Shown in pieces: positions 1 to 8,300 of a stretch of DNA of 64,000 nt (position 1 is the stretch's first letter; each line of letters opens with the position of its first letter). The translations under genes and the position numbers were made by a program. Origin of the DNA: Alkalimonas collagenimarina (GTDB taxonomy: Bacteria > Pseudomonadota > Gammaproteobacteria > Enterobacterales > Alteromonadaceae). The notes under the pieces are model-generated. The model saw only the letters and a program-made list of their open reading frames with translations, did not search any database and was not told where the DNA came from. The stretch spans positions 62,001 to 126,000 of the forward strand of contig NZ_JAUZVZ010000004.1 in assembly GCF_030717845.1 (NCBI RefSeq). Reading direction: 5' to 3'.

Positions 1-231
1 GCTGGATGTATAGACTCGTAAAGCTTGGCGCAACTGAGTTTTGCTGAAAACACTGTCTTCAGTCACAGTAGCAGCAAGATCCTGAAAAATACCAATTTTC
101 AATGGTTTTGCCGGGCCTTGAACCGAAAAACAGTTGGGATAATGCTCAGCTAGCAAAGCAATGACATCTTTCACGCTGGAAGGTTTTTTAGTTACTGCTT
201 GTTCGTTTAATTCACTATTGGGGGTTGTCAT
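1..231 (-). CDS. proQ: RNA chaperone ProQ, N-terminal part (runs off the left edge)
   Basis: Only the first 77 codons lie in the window; the ATG is at 231-229 and the frame stays open to position 1. The protein begins [11 protein letters not shown] and continues with [26 protein letters not shown] and [14 protein letters not shown], which match the FinO/ProQ RNA-binding domain of E. coli ProQ almost word for word. ProQ binds structured 3' ends of small RNAs and mRNAs in the cytoplasm. It is the third gene of a tight cluster with msrC and a small acidic gene, six bases after the stop of the latter; the msrC-proQ neighbourhood is also found in E. coli. The C-terminal part is not visible. Confidence 0.93.
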   Translation of the reverse strand, partial: MTTPNSELNEQAVTKKPSSVKDVIALLAEHYPNCFSVQGPAKPLKIGIFQDLAATVTEDSVFSKTQLRQALRVYTSS

Positions 232-237
232 GCAAAA

Positions 238-552
238 TTACTCTTCATTATCCTCATCAAACTGATCAGCAGGATCTGGTTCTGCTGCCAGTTGATTCTC
301 TATATAGGCGATGGCCCAATCAATCAGCTCATCTTCGCTTGCTTCAAGTATAAGACTATCATTTGCCAGTTGCTGCCATAGCAAACTGAGCAGAGACTCC
401 ACGTCACTGGTTGGTGTATCGTCTGGGAACAGTGGCCAGACGGCATGATAGATGGCATTGAGCTGATCAGCAACCTGTTCTTCCTCCCCCTCCCAATCAC
501 CCACATCATGAGGAGAAAATAAATAATCACGAACCTCTAGTAAGGCTTTCAT
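238..552 (-). CDS. Small acidic conserved-type protein between msrC and proQ
   Basis: This is a 104-residue protein that I do not recognise. It is strongly acidic, with EGEEEQ near residue 22 and a tail rich in Asp and Glu (DPADQFDEDNEE), and contains no membrane segment or signal peptide. The middle is predicted helical and leucine-rich (ESLLSLLWQQLAND). Its ATG overlaps the msrC stop by four bases (ATGA), and only six bases separate its stop from the proQ start, so all three genes should be translated from one message. That coupling suggests a small cytoplasmic accessory protein, but no function can be read from the sequence. Confidence 0.75.
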   Translation of the reverse strand: MKALLEVRDYLFSPHDVGDWEGEEEQVADQLNAIYHAVWPLFPDDTPTSDVESLLSLLWQQLANDSLILEASEDELIDWAIAYIENQLAAEPDPADQFDEDNEE

Positions 553-1013
553 AATAAGGTTTGCTCAAATAGTTGAACCAACCGTTCCAACTGCAGCTGA
601 TCGTCTGCATCAAAGCGATTCAAAACCGGGCTATCGATATCCAGTACCGCAATGATATTCCGGCCTTGATGCACCGGAATAACAATTTCAGACTCGCTGG
701 CAGCATCACAAGCGATATGCCCCGGAAAGGCATGCACATCAGCAATTCGCTGGGTCTTTCCAGTTGATACCGCAGTGCCACAGACACCTTTACCAACAGG
801 AATACGAACACAAGCTACCTGCCCCTGAAAGGGACCTAGTACCAGCTCACCTGAGCGCATAATATAAAATCCAGCCCAGTTAAGTTGTGGTAAAGTGTTA
901 AAAATTAATGCACTCAGATTGGCCATATTGGCAATCATATCGGTTTCATTGTCTAACAATGCAGCCGCTTGCTGCTGCAATTGTTGATAGAGCTCAGTTT
1001 GCGCTGTAATCAT
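549..1013 (-). CDS. msrC: Free methionine-(R)-sulfoxide reductase, GAF-domain type
   Basis: The enzyme reduces free L-methionine-(R)-sulfoxide to methionine in the cytosol using a GAF fold. The signature segments are LNWAGFYIM, VLGPFQGQVACVRIPVGKGVCGTAV and HIACDAASESEIV, which hold the three Cys positions used by the E. coli enzyme (YebR/MsrC). I start at the ATG at 1013, giving 154 residues beginning MITAQTELYQ, because this aligns with the E. coli N terminus; the frame is open 27 codons further upstream. It is the first gene of the msrC-orf-proQ cluster and overlaps the next gene by four bases. Confidence 0.93.
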   Translation of the reverse strand: MITAQTELYQQLQQQAAALLDNETDMIANMANLSALIFNTLPQLNWAGFYIMRSGELVLGPFQGQVACVRIPVGKGVCGTAVSTGKTQRIADVHAFPGHIACDAASESEIVIPVHQGRNIIAVLDIDSPVLNRFDADDQLQLERLVQLFEQTLL

Positions 1014-1126
1014 GATCTCAATACTACGACCTGTTAAAGGCCTAACATTACTCGGTTTAAAGGCAAAATTAAACCTTTTATTAGCACTATTCACTGTCTT
1101 AAGCCCTTTACTGGCTTTGTTTCGCT

Positions 1127-2980
1127 CTAAAAATCACCAATCCCCTCATTATGCTGCAGCCAAAGCATTGGGTTGGCCGGATAATAGCAGCTGGCTTGCA
1201 TGGGTTGATGTTCAAAAAAACGTGTATCCTTGTGCGGCAGTTTCATAAAGCCACCGACTCCCTCACCACTGATTTGCGGTACTTTGCGCAGTATATTTGC
1301 TAACAAGGTACTAAATTCAGCTTCAGCGGTCACATCCAGTAAACGGTAGTAGCTGTGGATCTTCATGTACAAGGGGGTGACCTCAAAAATCAAACAACCG
1401 GTGTGCCGGATCTGATTTAACCGAGCAATATCGTCCATAATACTATCTGGCAAGATCAGCTGTTCATCTGGATCTTTGCCATCTTCAAAATACGAGTGCT
1501 GTTTACTCGAAGCATCGCTACTAAGCACTGGTGCAATGCGATACGGTATTTCAGCCTCTTTCGGTGGTATAAACGGCTCAGAGATATGTTCCCGGCTGAT
1601 ATGGATGGTGTTGCGGGCATTGAATAAGCATGCCTTGAAGATCCCCACCCGACCAATGGCCTGCGCCAGCTGCACTACATTATTCACTGCTACGGCAAAT
1701 GAACGTGTTAGGCTGTCGTCGTAAAGATTTAAGCTGGAGTCGATGTACACCCCTTTTGGCTGCCAGTGAATAGCCAGCCCCCCCACTACCGGATAACGAG
1801 CCAAACGGCTAACGGCTGCAATGAAGGCTTTTTCCGTATCCCCCATACCATCCAGATAGTTTTTATAGTAGCGCTCTAGCTGCGCATCATCGATGTAACT
1901 AATACCATCTTCAATACTGTGTTCACGCAGAAACGATTTGCGCGATGAATACACTACGGTATCCAGGTCATGCCGCACCGGACTGACCCACACCGGTAAT
2001 AAGGCGTTGTCATCCAAAAGCGATAGCTCTGGTAACACCAAGCGCTGTAAACGTGGCATATGCTGCAAAAAATAATCGCCGGCTTGCTGTCGTAACACCG
2101 TATCGTCTGCCAGTAAGCTATCCAACATGGTGGCAAATTCCTGAGGTAAACCAAGGCTACGAGCTGGGATTGCTTTGTAGCCAAAGCGACACGACTGACC
2201 AGAGGCCAACGCATACAAGGTACTAGCGACCCCTTGTTCATCAAAGCGTGGGTTGGATAATTGGCCTGAGCGCTGTTCAGGACCAATAAAGTAGACATCA
2301 CCCAATCGGCCATTGGAGTGTTGTAAATCGGCCGACATCAACCCCATGACATCGTTGCTGATAAACTGCCCCTGTTCATCGGTCTGAGCGAATACCGACG
2401 ATCCCCAATCGACCAGGCTTATCTGCTCTGCCTCTGCATCAAACACCAGGTTAGAGGGCTTAATATCACCATGCACAATAGGAGCCCGCACGCCATCTTT
2501 ACGATGTTGCCGTAGCACTTTAAGGAGCTCAGCCAGTTGCGCTGCCAGCTTTACCAGCAAGCGCGCTGATAAGCGGCCATGCTTTAAGCTGTATTGCTCC
2601 AGATCCATACCCCTGGCACGCCCCATCATCAGGATGCCTTGTTTTTTAATCAACTGATAGGTGATATAACGCGGTATCGCTGGGTGTTGCACTTGCGACA
2701 ACATAAAGGCTTCATCGGCCAGCCTCTCCTGAATATGAACTGGCAGGGTAATGCGCGAAAACTTAAAAACGCATTGCTCACCCTGCAAGCTGACGCCTGC
2801 AAAAGCAAAACCATAAGCGCCCTTACCTATCAATTCTATCTGCTGATAGCCCAGCTTTTCCAACTCAGAGATACATAAAGCCACCCATTCTCTTAACTTG
2901 CGGGCATCATTGGCATTCAGCAGGTAAAACGACTGCTCTTCTGGAATGTAAAAGTTTCTAAGTTGGTGTTTGTACATCAT
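1127..2980 (-). CDS. Eukaryotic-type serine/threonine protein kinase
   Basis: The 617-residue protein has a recognisable Hanks-type kinase core: a glycine loop GKGAYGFAF at about 52-60, a candidate ATP-binding lysine in VFKFS (K73), a catalytic loop HGDIKPSN at 170-177 and a metal-binding DWG at 191-193 in place of DFG. The HGD form of the HRD motif marks a non-RD kinase, so activation-loop phosphorylation is probably not needed. The kinase part ends near residue 320; the last 300 residues resemble nothing I know and could bind substrate or ligand. There is no transmembrane segment, so it should be cytosolic. It stands alone; no phosphatase gene is adjacent. Start could be either of two consecutive ATGs. 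Confidence 0.85.
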   Translation of the reverse strand: MMYKHQLRNFYIPEEQSFYLLNANDARKLREWVALCISELEKLGYQQIELIGKGAYGFAFAGVSLQGEQCVFKFSRITLPVHIQERLADEAFMLSQVQHPAIPRYITYQLIKKQGILMMGRARGMDLEQYSLKHGRLSARLLVKLAAQLAELLKVLRQHRKDGVRAPIVHGDIKPSNLVFDAEAEQISLVDWGSSVFAQTDEQGQFISNDVMGLMSADLQHSNGRLGDVYFIGPEQRSGQLSNPRFDEQGVASTLYALASGQSCRFGYKAIPARSLGLPQEFATMLDSLLADDTVLRQQAGDYFLQHMPRLQRLVLPELSLLDDNALLPVWVSPVRHDLDTVVYSSRKSFLREHSIEDGISYIDDAQLERYYKNYLDGMGDTEKAFIAAVSRLARYPVVGGLAIHWQPKGVYIDSSLNLYDDSLTRSFAVAVNNVVQLAQAIGRVGIFKACLFNARNTIHISREHISEPFIPPKEAEIPYRIAPVLSSDASSKQHSYFEDGKDPDEQLILPDSIMDDIARLNQIRHTGCLIFEVTPLYMKIHSYYRLLDVTAEAEFSTLLANILRKVPQISGEGVGGFMKLPHKDTRFFEHQPMQASCYYPANPMLWLQHNEGIGDF

Positions 2981-3140
2981 AGCTTACTCTGCTAAGCCCG
3001 AACACAGCCGAAACTGGCCTAATGGTGCAGCGTATCAATAAACCGAGTCACCTTGATTTGCTTGAAGCGTATTTACATCTTTTGTCGCCACAGTACTATA
3101 TACGAAATACACTAGCTTACCTGTACCTGTAATTACACTT

Positions 3141-3371
3141 TTATTGCCGTAGTTTAAGCAGCTTGCTAAGTGGCGTGGGAGCTTCACCACGTATTTCAGC
3201 TTGTGTGTACAGCTCACATAATCGGCTTAACTCTATTTCATACATATATTTGCACTCCTCATAGTCATCATTATCTGTAGTATCTGACTGAGAGAGCAAT
3301 TCATAGTATCGTATTGCATCTTCTAAAGCTTGGATGCAAACGGCTATCGTGCGAATATCAAGACTTTGCAT
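3141..3371 (-). CDS. Tsi2-like immunity protein (candidate antitoxin of the Tse2-like toxin)
   Basis: I place the start at the ATG at 3371, preceded by AAGG with six bases spacing; this gives 76 residues and a 14-base overlap with the toxin gene. The frame is open nine codons further upstream (3398). The protein is acidic and all-helical in appearance, with two heptad-like helices (IAVCIQALEDAIRYYELL and YMYEIELSRLCELYTQAE) separated by a polar DTTDNDDYEE turn, and ends TPLSKLLKLRQ. Length, order and pattern resemble Pseudomonas Tsi2 (77 residues, two-helix coiled coil, ending near a LPPYDRLI-type segment). Position directly after a Tse2-like gene with translational coupling supports the call. 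Remote similarity only, judged by eye. Confidence 0.72.
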   Translation of the reverse strand: MQSLDIRTIAVCIQALEDAIRYYELLSQSDTTDNDDYEECKYMYEIELSRLCELYTQAEIRGEAPTPLSKLLKLRQ

Positions 3372-3840
3372 AAGATACCTTGATGTTGATGTTTGCATTA
3401 AGCGCTAACTTATCTAACGCTTGCAAAAACTTACTGACCGGCATATCAAAATTTGGAGAAATTGAGTAATGCCAAGACTCTTTTTTTGGGATGTAATGAT
3501 CTTTTGTGATCACTAGCTCCTTAGGAACAATGGTACCTGCAGGGATGACCACATATTCCCAATTTTTATGCCCGAATAAACCATCAATATCAGATAAAGA
3601 AGTACCGCGACTTTCTTCTGACTTTACATGAGTGATTCCATTCTTGACGAAAGTAGTGACATCTGCAAGCCTGACTCGGCCATTTGGAAGTATTCTTTCT
3701 TCTAAATCAGGGTATAATGGGTTTATTACCTTCTCACTCTCCGCCCGATTAACCGCTCTCCATAAAGTTAAATCTATATCAGAACGATAAATTTTCTCTA
3801 AATCGCCTCTAGAGATAATTATTTCTTCTAATGTAATCAT
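3358..3840 (-). CDS. Tse2-like ADP-ribosyltransferase-fold toxin
   Basis: The 160-residue protein resembles Pseudomonas aeruginosa Tse2 (158 residues), a cytoplasm-acting T6SS effector with a fold related to ADP-ribosyltransferase toxins. Shared landmarks in order are LTLWRAV (24-30; Tse2 LTLYRAV), RGTSLSDIDGLF (78-89; Tse2 GGTSVFDRAGV), VVIPAGTIVPKEL (97-109; Tse2 VIPDGTDIPPDL) and SWHYSISP (122-129; Tse2 THYTIMP). The Thr-Ser pair (80-81) and His124 coincide with residues reported as important in Tse2. It is preceded by an AAGGTG ribosome site four bases before the ATG. No T6SS structural gene is in the window, so it may be a delivered effector encoded as an orphan, or an intracellular toxin-antitoxin pair. 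The flanks are notably AT-rich, suggesting transfer. Confidence 0.78.
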   Translation of the reverse strand: MITLEEIIISRGDLEKIYRSDIDLTLWRAVNRAESEKVINPLYPDLEERILPNGRVRLADVTTFVKNGITHVKSEESRGTSLSDIDGLFGHKNWEYVVIPAGTIVPKELVITKDHYIPKKESWHYSISPNFDMPVSKFLQALDKLALNANINIKVSYAKS

Positions 3841-4063
3841 ATAACACCTTCATAATTGATGTATGCCTTGAAGTATCTGGCAAGCCTAATGGATTCAGGT
3901 TGACACCATCACATCCAATACAAACTTAACACTACATATTTAAACACCAATAATCAACATTATACAAACAAAAATAACCAATAAAAATACAACTAAAATA
4001 CCTGGAGTTAATCATCTATAACGGAATATAAAAGACATGAGAATATGTGCAGTAAATATAACG

Positions 4064-4091
4064 AAAAACCCATGCCGAAGCATGGGTTTTA
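4064..4091 (-). terminator. Rho-independent terminator of the bkd operon
   Basis: An 11-base-pair perfect stem (4065-4075 with 4080-4090) closed by a TTCG tetraloop on the minus strand and ending in four T residues lies 30 bases after the E2 stop codon. The sequence on both sides is AT-rich. Confidence 0.85.
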
Positions 4092-4119
4092 AATGTTGTT
4101 GCCAAGGATGAAGCTACCT

Positions 4120-5715
4120 CTACTTCATTGCCACTAGCATGGAAGCTGGCTGCTCCAGGTACTGTTTCCATAGATTGCAGAAACGGGCGATGGTACCGCC
4201 ATCGATGACGCGGTGATCACCAGACCAGCTAATTTGCATCAGTTGGCGGGCTTCTACCTCACCCTTAGCATTAAAGCGCGGCAAGACTTGTACTTTGCCC
4301 AGCGCGACAATGGCCACTTCTGGCTTGTTGATGATAGGCGTAGCAACTGTTCCACCAATAGCACCAATGTTGGAGATGCTAATAGTCCCGCCTTTCAGCT
4401 GATCAGGGCTAACCCGCCCTGCTCTGGCCTTATCGGTGAGTTCAGTCAGCTCTTTAGCAATATCGACAATCGACTTTTGCTCGCAGTGCTTAATGTTCGG
4501 CACCAATAAGCCTACTTTCGAATCCACAGCAACACCGATGTTGTGCGACGCTTTGTAAGTCAGTTCGCTGCAATCAGCGTTGGGCTGGCTGTTTAAGATC
4601 GGGAACTCGCGGATAGCCATTGATAGTGCTTTCATAAAGAAAGGCATCATGGTCAGCTTTACCCCTTGCTCACGATACTGATCTTTCAGCTGATTACGCA
4701 ACGCAGTCAGCTCAGTCAGGTCAATTTCATCGCAGTAAGTAAAGTGCGGAATGCTGCTGACCGAATCCATCATCTGCCGTGCCATCGCGGCTTTTACGCC
4801 TTTAATCGGCTCGACTCTATCGTCTGCAGATGCCTGAATACGTGAAGGCTGAGCAGCAGTGCTAGTTGTTGTTGAGCGGCTATCACTGGAAGCTTTCGTA
4901 CTAGTATGGCCATCGGCAAAAGCGCGTACATCATCTTTAAATACCCGCCCTTTATCACCAGAACCGGATACTTTACTAATATCCACATCCAGCTCACGAG
5001 CCAAACGGCGCACTGCAGGGCTGGCGACGGCTTTACCCGGCCGCGCGGCTACAGTATTGCTGTCGGCTTTGCCCGATAAACTGCTGGCATTTACTGCTGG
5101 TGCTGACTGCTTGCTGTTGCTTTCGCCTGCGCCAGCAGGAGCCGTGCCTGCGATTTGCATAGCAAACAGTGGCTGATGTACCTTAGCAATGTCGCCTTTG
5201 CCATAATACAGCTTACTGACCTGACCAGAGTATTTAGCCGGAATTTGAACCAGCGCTTTATCGGTCATCACATCACAAACTGGCTGATCTTCTTCAATCA
5301 TATCGCCTTCAGCGACTAACCAGTCGACGATTTCGCATTCAACAATACCTTCACCAATATCCGGCAGAATAAAGTCTTCATGCTGTGTCGCTGCTGAGCC
5401 CTCTGCTGAAGAGTCAGCGGCAAGAGCTGTCACTTGGTTAGCAGCGCTGCTGTCTTTCTCAGCTGACTGGCCGTCATCTACCAGCTCCATTTCAAATAAG
5501 GGTTTATGCACAATGGCGATATCCCCTTTTTGATAATACAGCTTACTAACCACGCCATCGTGAACGGCAGGAATTTGTACCAAGGCTTTATCGGTCATGA
5601 CATCGCAGACAGGCTGGTCTTCTTTGATGGTATCGCCTTCAGCGACCAGCCATTCGACCACTTCACATTCCACAATGCCTTCGCCAATGTCTGGCAGAAT
5701 AAAATCTGTTTTCAT
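4120..5715 (-). CDS. bkdB: Branched-chain 2-oxoacid dehydrogenase E2 (lipoamide acyltransferase), two lipoyl domains
   Basis: E2 transfers the acyl group from E1-bound TPP through lipoyl-lysine to CoA and forms the core of the complex. Two nearly identical lipoyl domains are present (about 3-80 and 114-190), each with DKALVQIP carrying the lipoylated lysine (K43 and K153). An Ala/Ser-rich linker leads to a peripheral-subunit-binding domain (about 230-267, ASPAVRRLARELDVD) and then the acyltransferase domain ending with SGDHRVIDGG, where H501 and D505 form the HxxxDG catalytic motif. It is nine bases after the E1 beta gene. Two-lipoyl E2 proteins are usual for Bkd of marine gammaproteobacteria as I recall. 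No E3 (lpd) gene is adjacent, so E3 is presumably shared. Confidence 0.92.
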   Translation of the reverse strand: MKTDFILPDIGEGIVECEVVEWLVAEGDTIKEDQPVCDVMTDKALVQIPAVHDGVVSKLYYQKGDIAIVHKPLFEMELVDDGQSAEKDSSAANQVTALAADSSAEGSAATQHEDFILPDIGEGIVECEIVDWLVAEGDMIEEDQPVCDVMTDKALVQIPAKYSGQVSKLYYGKGDIAKVHQPLFAMQIAGTAPAGAGESNSKQSAPAVNASSLSGKADSNTVAARPGKAVASPAVRRLARELDVDISKVSGSGDKGRVFKDDVRAFADGHTSTKASSDSRSTTTSTAAQPSRIQASADDRVEPIKGVKAAMARQMMDSVSSIPHFTYCDEIDLTELTALRNQLKDQYREQGVKLTMMPFFMKALSMAIREFPILNSQPNADCSELTYKASHNIGVAVDSKVGLLVPNIKHCEQKSIVDIAKELTELTDKARAGRVSPDQLKGGTISISNIGAIGGTVATPIINKPEVAIVALGKVQVLPRFNAKGEVEARQLMQISWSGDHRVIDGGTIARFCNLWKQYLEQPASMLVAMK

Positions 5716-5724
5716 ACTGCCCTC

Positions 5725-6702
5725 TTAAAAGTTGATGGAGCGCACAATGGCTTCATAGGTTTTCAGATGATCGGCGATGTATTCTTTTTCTAGCGCCAAT
5801 GGGTAAGGGACATCCAGACCACAAACGCGCTCTATTGGGCTTTCCAGATGCAAGAAACAGCGCTGTTGAATAGTCGCCGCGACTTCACCTGCAAAACCAC
5901 CGGTTAACGGCGCTTCGTGATTAATGACTAAGCGACCCGTTTTTAATACGGATTGCGCCACAGTTTCAACATCCCACGGCAAAATACTGCGTAAATCGAT
6001 AATTTCGCAGGAAATACCATCTTTCTCCGCCATATCCGCCGCTTTTTGCACGATTTCCATCTGTGCGCCCCACGCCAGCAACGTCAAATCAGTACCTTCC
6101 TGAACCACTTCGGCTTTACCAATCGGTAACTCGTAATACTCCTCTGGCACTTCGCCAACCGAGGCTCGATACAAACGCTTAGGCTCAAAGAATATGACTG
6201 GATCAGGGCTGTTAATCGAGGCCAGTAATAAGCCTTTCGCTTGATAAGGATCGCGTGGCACTACGACCTTTAAACCCGGTGTGTGGGCAAAATAAGCTTC
6301 AGGTGACTGGCTGTGGTAATGGCCACCGGCAATACCACCGCCGTAAGGGGTACGAAATACCAGACCACCTACATTGAATTCATCGCCAGAACGATAGCGA
6401 AACTTAGCGCTTTCATTGACGATTTGGTCAAAGGCCGGGAAAATGTAATCGGCAAACTGAATTTCCGCCACAGGCTTCATACCTTGTGCTGCCATACCAT
6501 TGGCAAAGCCAGCAATGCCCTGCTCGGTCAGCGGCGTATTAAAGCAACGTGCTTTGCCATACTTTTCCTGCAACTTACTGGTCGCACGAAACACACCACC
6601 AAAGTGGCCAACATCTTCGCCAAAACACACCACGCCATCGTCTTTTTCCATGGCCAGATCAAGCGCATTATTAATGGCTTGCAACATATTCATCTTTGCC
6701 AT
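5725..6702 (-). CDS. bkdA2: Branched-chain 2-oxoacid dehydrogenase E1 beta subunit
   Basis: The 325-residue protein has the transketolase pyrimidine-binding domain (residues 4-180, with [32 protein letters not shown] and [21 protein letters not shown]) followed by the transketolase C-terminal domain ([30 protein letters not shown]). With E1 alpha it decarboxylates branched-chain 2-oxoacids from Val, Leu and Ile catabolism using TPP. Its ATG overlaps the E1 alpha stop by one base (TGATG), indicating translational coupling and equal subunit production. Confidence 0.93.
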   Translation of the reverse strand: MAKMNMLQAINNALDLAMEKDDGVVCFGEDVGHFGGVFRATSKLQEKYGKARCFNTPLTEQGIAGFANGMAAQGMKPVAEIQFADYIFPAFDQIVNESAKFRYRSGDEFNVGGLVFRTPYGGGIAGGHYHSQSPEAYFAHTPGLKVVVPRDPYQAKGLLLASINSPDPVIFFEPKRLYRASVGEVPEEYYELPIGKAEVVQEGTDLTLLAWGAQMEIVQKAADMAEKDGISCEIIDLRSILPWDVETVAQSVLKTGRLVINHEAPLTGGFAGEVAATIQQRCFLHLESPIERVCGLDVPYPLALEKEYIADHLKTYEAIVRSINF

Positions 6703-7886
6703 CAGTCAATTCTCCCCGCAGTCACCGGATAGGCATCCGGGTACTTCTTAATATGCGCTTTCAATTCTTTTAGTTGTTGCTGCAATAACTCAGTTGGCTC
6801 GGCATAGACATCGGAAATCATGTGTTCAATCCCCGGTTTGGCTACTTTTTCTGCCACTTTCAGCGCATCAAGGATTTCTTGACGTAAAGCCGTGGTTTGT
6901 TCCGTATCAGAAGCATCATCCAGCCAGCCTTGGTTAATAAGCCATAACCGAAAACGGCTGATAGGATCATTTTTACGCCATAGCTCTTCTTCTTCTTTCG
7001 AGCGATAACCACTTGGGTCATCTGAGGAAGAATGAGCACCTAATCGATAGGCCATTGACTCAATTAAGATCGGCTCTTTTTCGGCCAGTGCTTGCTCACG
7101 TGCCATCTTGGTCGCTTGGTACACAGCCAAGATATCTGCACCATCCACCCGAATGGCTTTGATACCGTATCCGACACCACGACAAGCAATACCATCACCA
7201 AGAAATTGCTCGTTAGCGGGCGTAGAAATCGCATAGCCGTTGTTACGGCAGAAGAACAAAACCGGTGCTTTGTGCACAGCAGCCATATTCAAACCAGCGT
7301 GGAAATCACCTTCGGAGGCGGCGCCTTCACCAAAATAACACAGTGTCAGGTTGTCTTTGCCACGCAGCTTCTGCGCATAGGCATAGCCACTGGCTTGAGG
7401 GATTTGCGTACCCAGTGGTGACGATACTGTCATGTAATGCAATGCCTTGCTGCCATAATGCACTGGCATCTGTCGGCCCTTACCCAAGTCTTTCTCATTG
7501 GAAAACAGCTGATTCATAAACTGTTCCAAGGTAAAGCCCCGGTAGCGTAAAGCGCCTTGCTCACGATACTGTGCCATGATCATATCTTCATCATCCAGCG
7601 CACCGGCACTGCCAATAATGGCAGCTTCTTCGCCGAGGCATTGCATATAAAAACTAATACGTCCCTGACGCTGTGCCGCCAGCATCCGCTCGTCCAGCAC
7701 CCGGGTGAAAACCATGGTATCGTACATTTTTAGTGCGGTGGCTTTGTCTAGCTCAGGCGCAGTCGCCCCATCGTACAGGGTGCCGTCATCTTTTAGAACA
7801 CGCAGGGTAGGAATGCTTAACGCGTGGCCACTGATGAATTCTGCAGAATGCACCGACGTATTGGTGGCGTTGTTTGGGTTGGTCAT
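6702..7886 (-). CDS. bkdA1: Branched-chain 2-oxoacid dehydrogenase E1 alpha subunit
   Basis: The 394-residue protein carries the E1 dehydrogenase TPP-binding domain: GQGxxS-like [19 protein letters not shown] with the metal-binding GEG...N pattern and [12 protein letters not shown], then [13 protein letters not shown], a segment matching the phosphorylation-loop region of the mitochondrial enzyme. The N-terminal 60 residues ([21 protein letters not shown]) and separate alpha/beta subunits favour branched-chain substrates over pyruvate. It is the first gene of the bkd operon; a palindromic TTTACGTAAAC lies about 190 bases upstream. Confidence 0.93.
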   Translation of the reverse strand: MTNPNNATNTSVHSAEFISGHALSIPTLRVLKDDGTLYDGATAPELDKATALKMYDTMVFTRVLDERMLAAQRQGRISFYMQCLGEEAAIIGSAGALDDEDMIMAQYREQGALRYRGFTLEQFMNQLFSNEKDLGKGRQMPVHYGSKALHYMTVSSPLGTQIPQASGYAYAQKLRGKDNLTLCYFGEGAASEGDFHAGLNMAAVHKAPVLFFCRNNGYAISTPANEQFLGDGIACRGVGYGIKAIRVDGADILAVYQATKMAREQALAEKEPILIESMAYRLGAHSSSDDPSGYRSKEEEELWRKNDPISRFRLWLINQGWLDDASDTEQTTALRQEILDALKVAEKVAKPGIEHMISDVYAEPTELLQQQLKELKAHIKKYPDAYPVTAGRID

Positions 7887-8072
7887 AGGGTTTCTCTTGG
7901 TTGTTACTTGTGGCTGGTTGACGTAAGCGGCAACCAGACCTCAAGGTTGAACATGCAAAGCTGGCCAAAGTATAGTCACTCTAGACCGCTCTTCCCCATT
8001 TTGTCCGGCTTCTATGAGCTGGATCAGCTATTATTATTGTTATGAGTAGTTATTCTCGGTGCCAACTTTACC

Positions 8073-8083
8073 TTTACGTAAAC
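8073..8083. promoter_or_regulatory. Candidate LiuR-type operator upstream of bkd
   Basis: The site reads TTTACGTAAAC and continues TGCA, with another TTTACC just before. It resembles the LiuR consensus TTTACGTAAACGTAAA that controls branched-chain amino acid catabolism genes, including bkd, in Shewanella and relatives (from memory). No liuR gene is in the window, and only the first half of the consensus is well matched. Confidence 0.45.
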
Positions 8084-8211
8084 TGCATTGCAACACTAGT
8101 CACTGCCTTTTCAGCGCTGAAAACTGTACAGCTGTCAGTTTTGGTGTACTGAGACCTGAGTTCGCGTAGGGCCGTTTAATTGCGCCCCTGTAAACAAAAC
8201 ATATTAAAAAA

Positions 8212-8279
8212 GGCGCAATCATGCGCCCCTACAATTTGATTTGGATTTTGGGCGCAATCATGCGCCCCTACAGTTTGAT
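8212..8279. repeat. Two copies of a palindromic GGCGCAATCATGCGCC repeat
   Basis: Copy one is at 8212-8240 and copy two at 8251-8279; both read GGCGCAATCATGCGCCCCTA followed by CA and A/G-TTTGAT. The core is an inverted repeat able to form a hairpin. A shorter relative (TTGCGCCCCTGTA) lies at 8181-8193. The arrangement is like REP/BIME-type elements found in intergenic spaces at the ends of genes. Confidence 0.7.
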
Positions 8280-8300
8280 ATTGGTGTTAGTTCGAAGTGG

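Larger units (their letters stand above)
7887..8300. other. Intergenic region with LiuR-like site and palindromic repeats
   Basis: No gene is visible in these 414 bases. The region serves as the upstream region of bkdA1 and the downstream region of astE, both on the minus strand. It holds a LiuR-like palindrome, two GGGCGC-type palindromic repeats, a third degenerate copy at about 8169-8188, and a weak AAAACTG/CAGTTTT stem (8120-8126 with 8136-8142) followed by T residues on the minus strand that could end astE transcription. Confidence 0.6.

Noticed and set aside
1954..2313. A 119-codon ORF in another frame of the kinase gene
   Set aside because: It is covered by the well-supported kinase frame on the same strand and has no homology I recognise.
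4120..7886. Pyruvate dehydrogenase as identity of the E1-E2 operon
   Set aside because: Separate E1 alpha and beta subunits and the E1 alpha N-terminal pattern fit branched-chain substrates; gammaproteobacterial pyruvate dehydrogenase usually has a single large E1.
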